Below, piece by piece: positions 63,323 through 64,000 of a stretch of DNA of 64,000 nucleotides. Under the pieces are notes generated by a model. It did not search any database and was not told the DNA's origin. It saw nothing but the letters and a program-made list of their open reading frames with translations. Each line of letters begins with the position of its first letter. Positions within the stretch are counted from its first letter, which is position 1. The DNA comes from Clostridiales bacterium (lineage in GTDB: Bacteria; Bacillota; Clostridia; Lachnospirales; Lachnospiraceae), in NCBI GenBank assembly GCA_029227635.1, contig JAQYAH010000005.1:62001-126000 (forward strand). Reading direction: 5' to 3'. The position numbers were made by a program, and so were the translations under genes.

Positions 63323-64000
63323 TTAGTAGTTATTGGTTTTAATTATTCTCAGGATATTCTGAAAGTAATCAGGCAAATCTGTGGTGAATCTCACTTTCTC
63401 TCCCTTTGAGGGATGGATGAGTTCCAGCTCTTTAGCGTGAAGAGTCTGAGTTAATGTCCCGGGAAAACGGGAATCCCTGTGACCATAAACCAGATCGCCA
63501 AGAATCGGGTGATTTATGTAGGCCATATGGACTCTTATTTGATGTGTTCGTCCGGTCTCAAGGTTACACTGAATATATGTGTAATTTTTAAATGTCTCAA
63601 TAACATGATAATGAGTAATGGCTTCTTTACCGGATCCGTCTCGTATGACAGCCATCTTCTTTCTGTCTGACTTGTTTCGTCCAATTGGAGCATCCACTGT
63701 TCCGTCTTCATATAAGCAGCCTTTAACGATAGCGTGATATGTCCTTTTTACTGTATGATCCTTTAGCTGTTCGGCAAGAGCATTGTGAGAAATATCATTT
63801 TTGCAGACTGCCAGGAGTCCTGTTGTATCCATGTCAATCCGATGTACAATACCCGGACGTTTTACTCCGTTAATTCCGGAAAGGTTATCTTTACAGTGAT
63901 ATAGCAGTGCATTTACAAGTGTACCGGTGTAGTGACCGTTTGCGGGATGTACCACCATGTTTTTTGGCTTATTTACGATAATCAGATCATCATCTTCATA
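63323..64000 (-). CDS. rluD: RluD-type pseudouridine synthase, 5' end cut by window
   Basis: The frame is open through base 64000, adding YEDDDLIIVNKPKN before the internal Met at 63958, so the true start is outside. GIVHRIDMDTTGLLAV holds the catalytic Asp; TGRTHQIRVHM follows. The 225 visible residues include all catalytic motifs. The missing part probably contains an S4 domain. Confidence 0.92.
   Translation of the reverse strand, partial: YEDDDLIIVNKPKNMVVHPANGHYTGTLVNALLYHCKDNLSGINGVKRPGIVHRIDMDTTGLLAVCKNDISHNALAEQLKDHTVKRTYHAIVKGCLYEDGTVDAPIGRNKSDRKKMAVIRDGSGKEAITHYHVIETFKNYTYIQCNLETGRTHQIRVHMAYINHPILGDLVYGHRDSRFPGTLTQTLHAKELELIHPSKGEKVRFTTDLPDYFQNILRIIKTNNY

Noticed and set aside
1..64000. 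CRISPR arrays, insertion sequences, tRNA or rRNA genes
   Set aside because: No spaced direct repeat arrays, transposase frames, terminal repeats or tRNA/rRNA signatures were seen.

Overview
The window is a compact, mostly plus-strand stretch of a low-to-mid GC Gram-positive (Firmicutes) chromosome. Strong Shine-Dalgarno sequences (AGGAGG-like), sigma-A type promoters with 17-bp spacers, ylxM-ffh-rpsP-khpA-rimM-trmD-rplS, rplU-prp-rpmA-obgE and a LexA/YneA divergon all fit Clostridia. The DUF5717/DUF5716 pair, the HisZ-dependent short HisG and the PyrB+PyrI type ATCase point to Lachnospiraceae (Butyrivibrio/Roseburia-like). This is inference from gene content; there is no 16S gene in the window. 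I see no prophage, insertion sequence, CRISPR array, tRNA or rRNA gene. Both edges cut genes.

Layout. 1-3.85 kb: DUF5717 protein (5' cut), a degenerate Hsp70/actin-fold protein (DUF5716) and a TPR-like protein, tightly packed and of unknown function. 3.9-6.1 kb: polar amino-acid ABC importer. 6.1-9.2 kb: purB, acpP, gltX. 9.3-10.9 kb: a UvrD/PcrA-type helicase with no canonical start codon in the right place. 10.9-18.4 kb: ylxM-ffh-rpsP-khpA-rimM-trmD-rplS, then rbgA-lepB-rnhB-yraN-pgeF (translation, secretion, 50S assembly). 18.5-19.6 kb (minus): a long PRPP synthetase. 19.7-25.0 kb: der-plsY-gpsA-lipoprotein-rnhA, with RNase P RNA (rnpB) starting inside the end of rnhA. 25.1-26.5 kb (minus): pyrBI. 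26.7-35.4 kb: pheA; rqcH (minus); yicC-gmk-rpoZ-rimO-pgsA-cinA(C)-fumC. 35.5 kb (minus): rpmB. 35.9-38.0 kb: a zinc-ribbon/discoidin-like membrane protein and a VanX-like lipoprotein. 38.0-48.4 kb: asp23-fakA, recG-rsmD-coaD and a coiled-coil protein, an rRNA m5C methyltransferase, HAD phosphatase, membrane protein, RluA, UppP. 48.5-54.7 kb: recU-hisZ-hisG-hisD-(HisF-like)hisIE-rng. 54.7-60.3 kb: tyrS; rplU-prp-rpmA-obgE-yhbY-nadD-yqeK-rsfS. 60.3-62.8 kb: lexA (minus) divergent from a YneA-like LysM protein under four SOS boxes, then a XerS-like recombinase. 62.9-64 kb (minus): dtd and a partial rluD.

Most of the window is core growth machinery: ribosome parts and their maturation or quality control (Der, Obg, RbgA, RsfS, RqcH, RNase P, RNase G, RNase HI/HII), phospholipid synthesis (PlsY, GpsA, PgsA, FakA, ACP) and nucleotide, histidine, NAD and CoA synthesis.

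The parts most worth a second look are the DUF5717/pseudo-Hsp70/TPR module, the helicase with an apparent AUC start, the rnhA/rnpB overlap with P1 and P2 helices inside the coding region, the HisF-like domain fused to HisIE, an RNase G that lacks the zinc-link, and the SOS region with an unexplained nested inverted repeat in front of a Xer recombinase.
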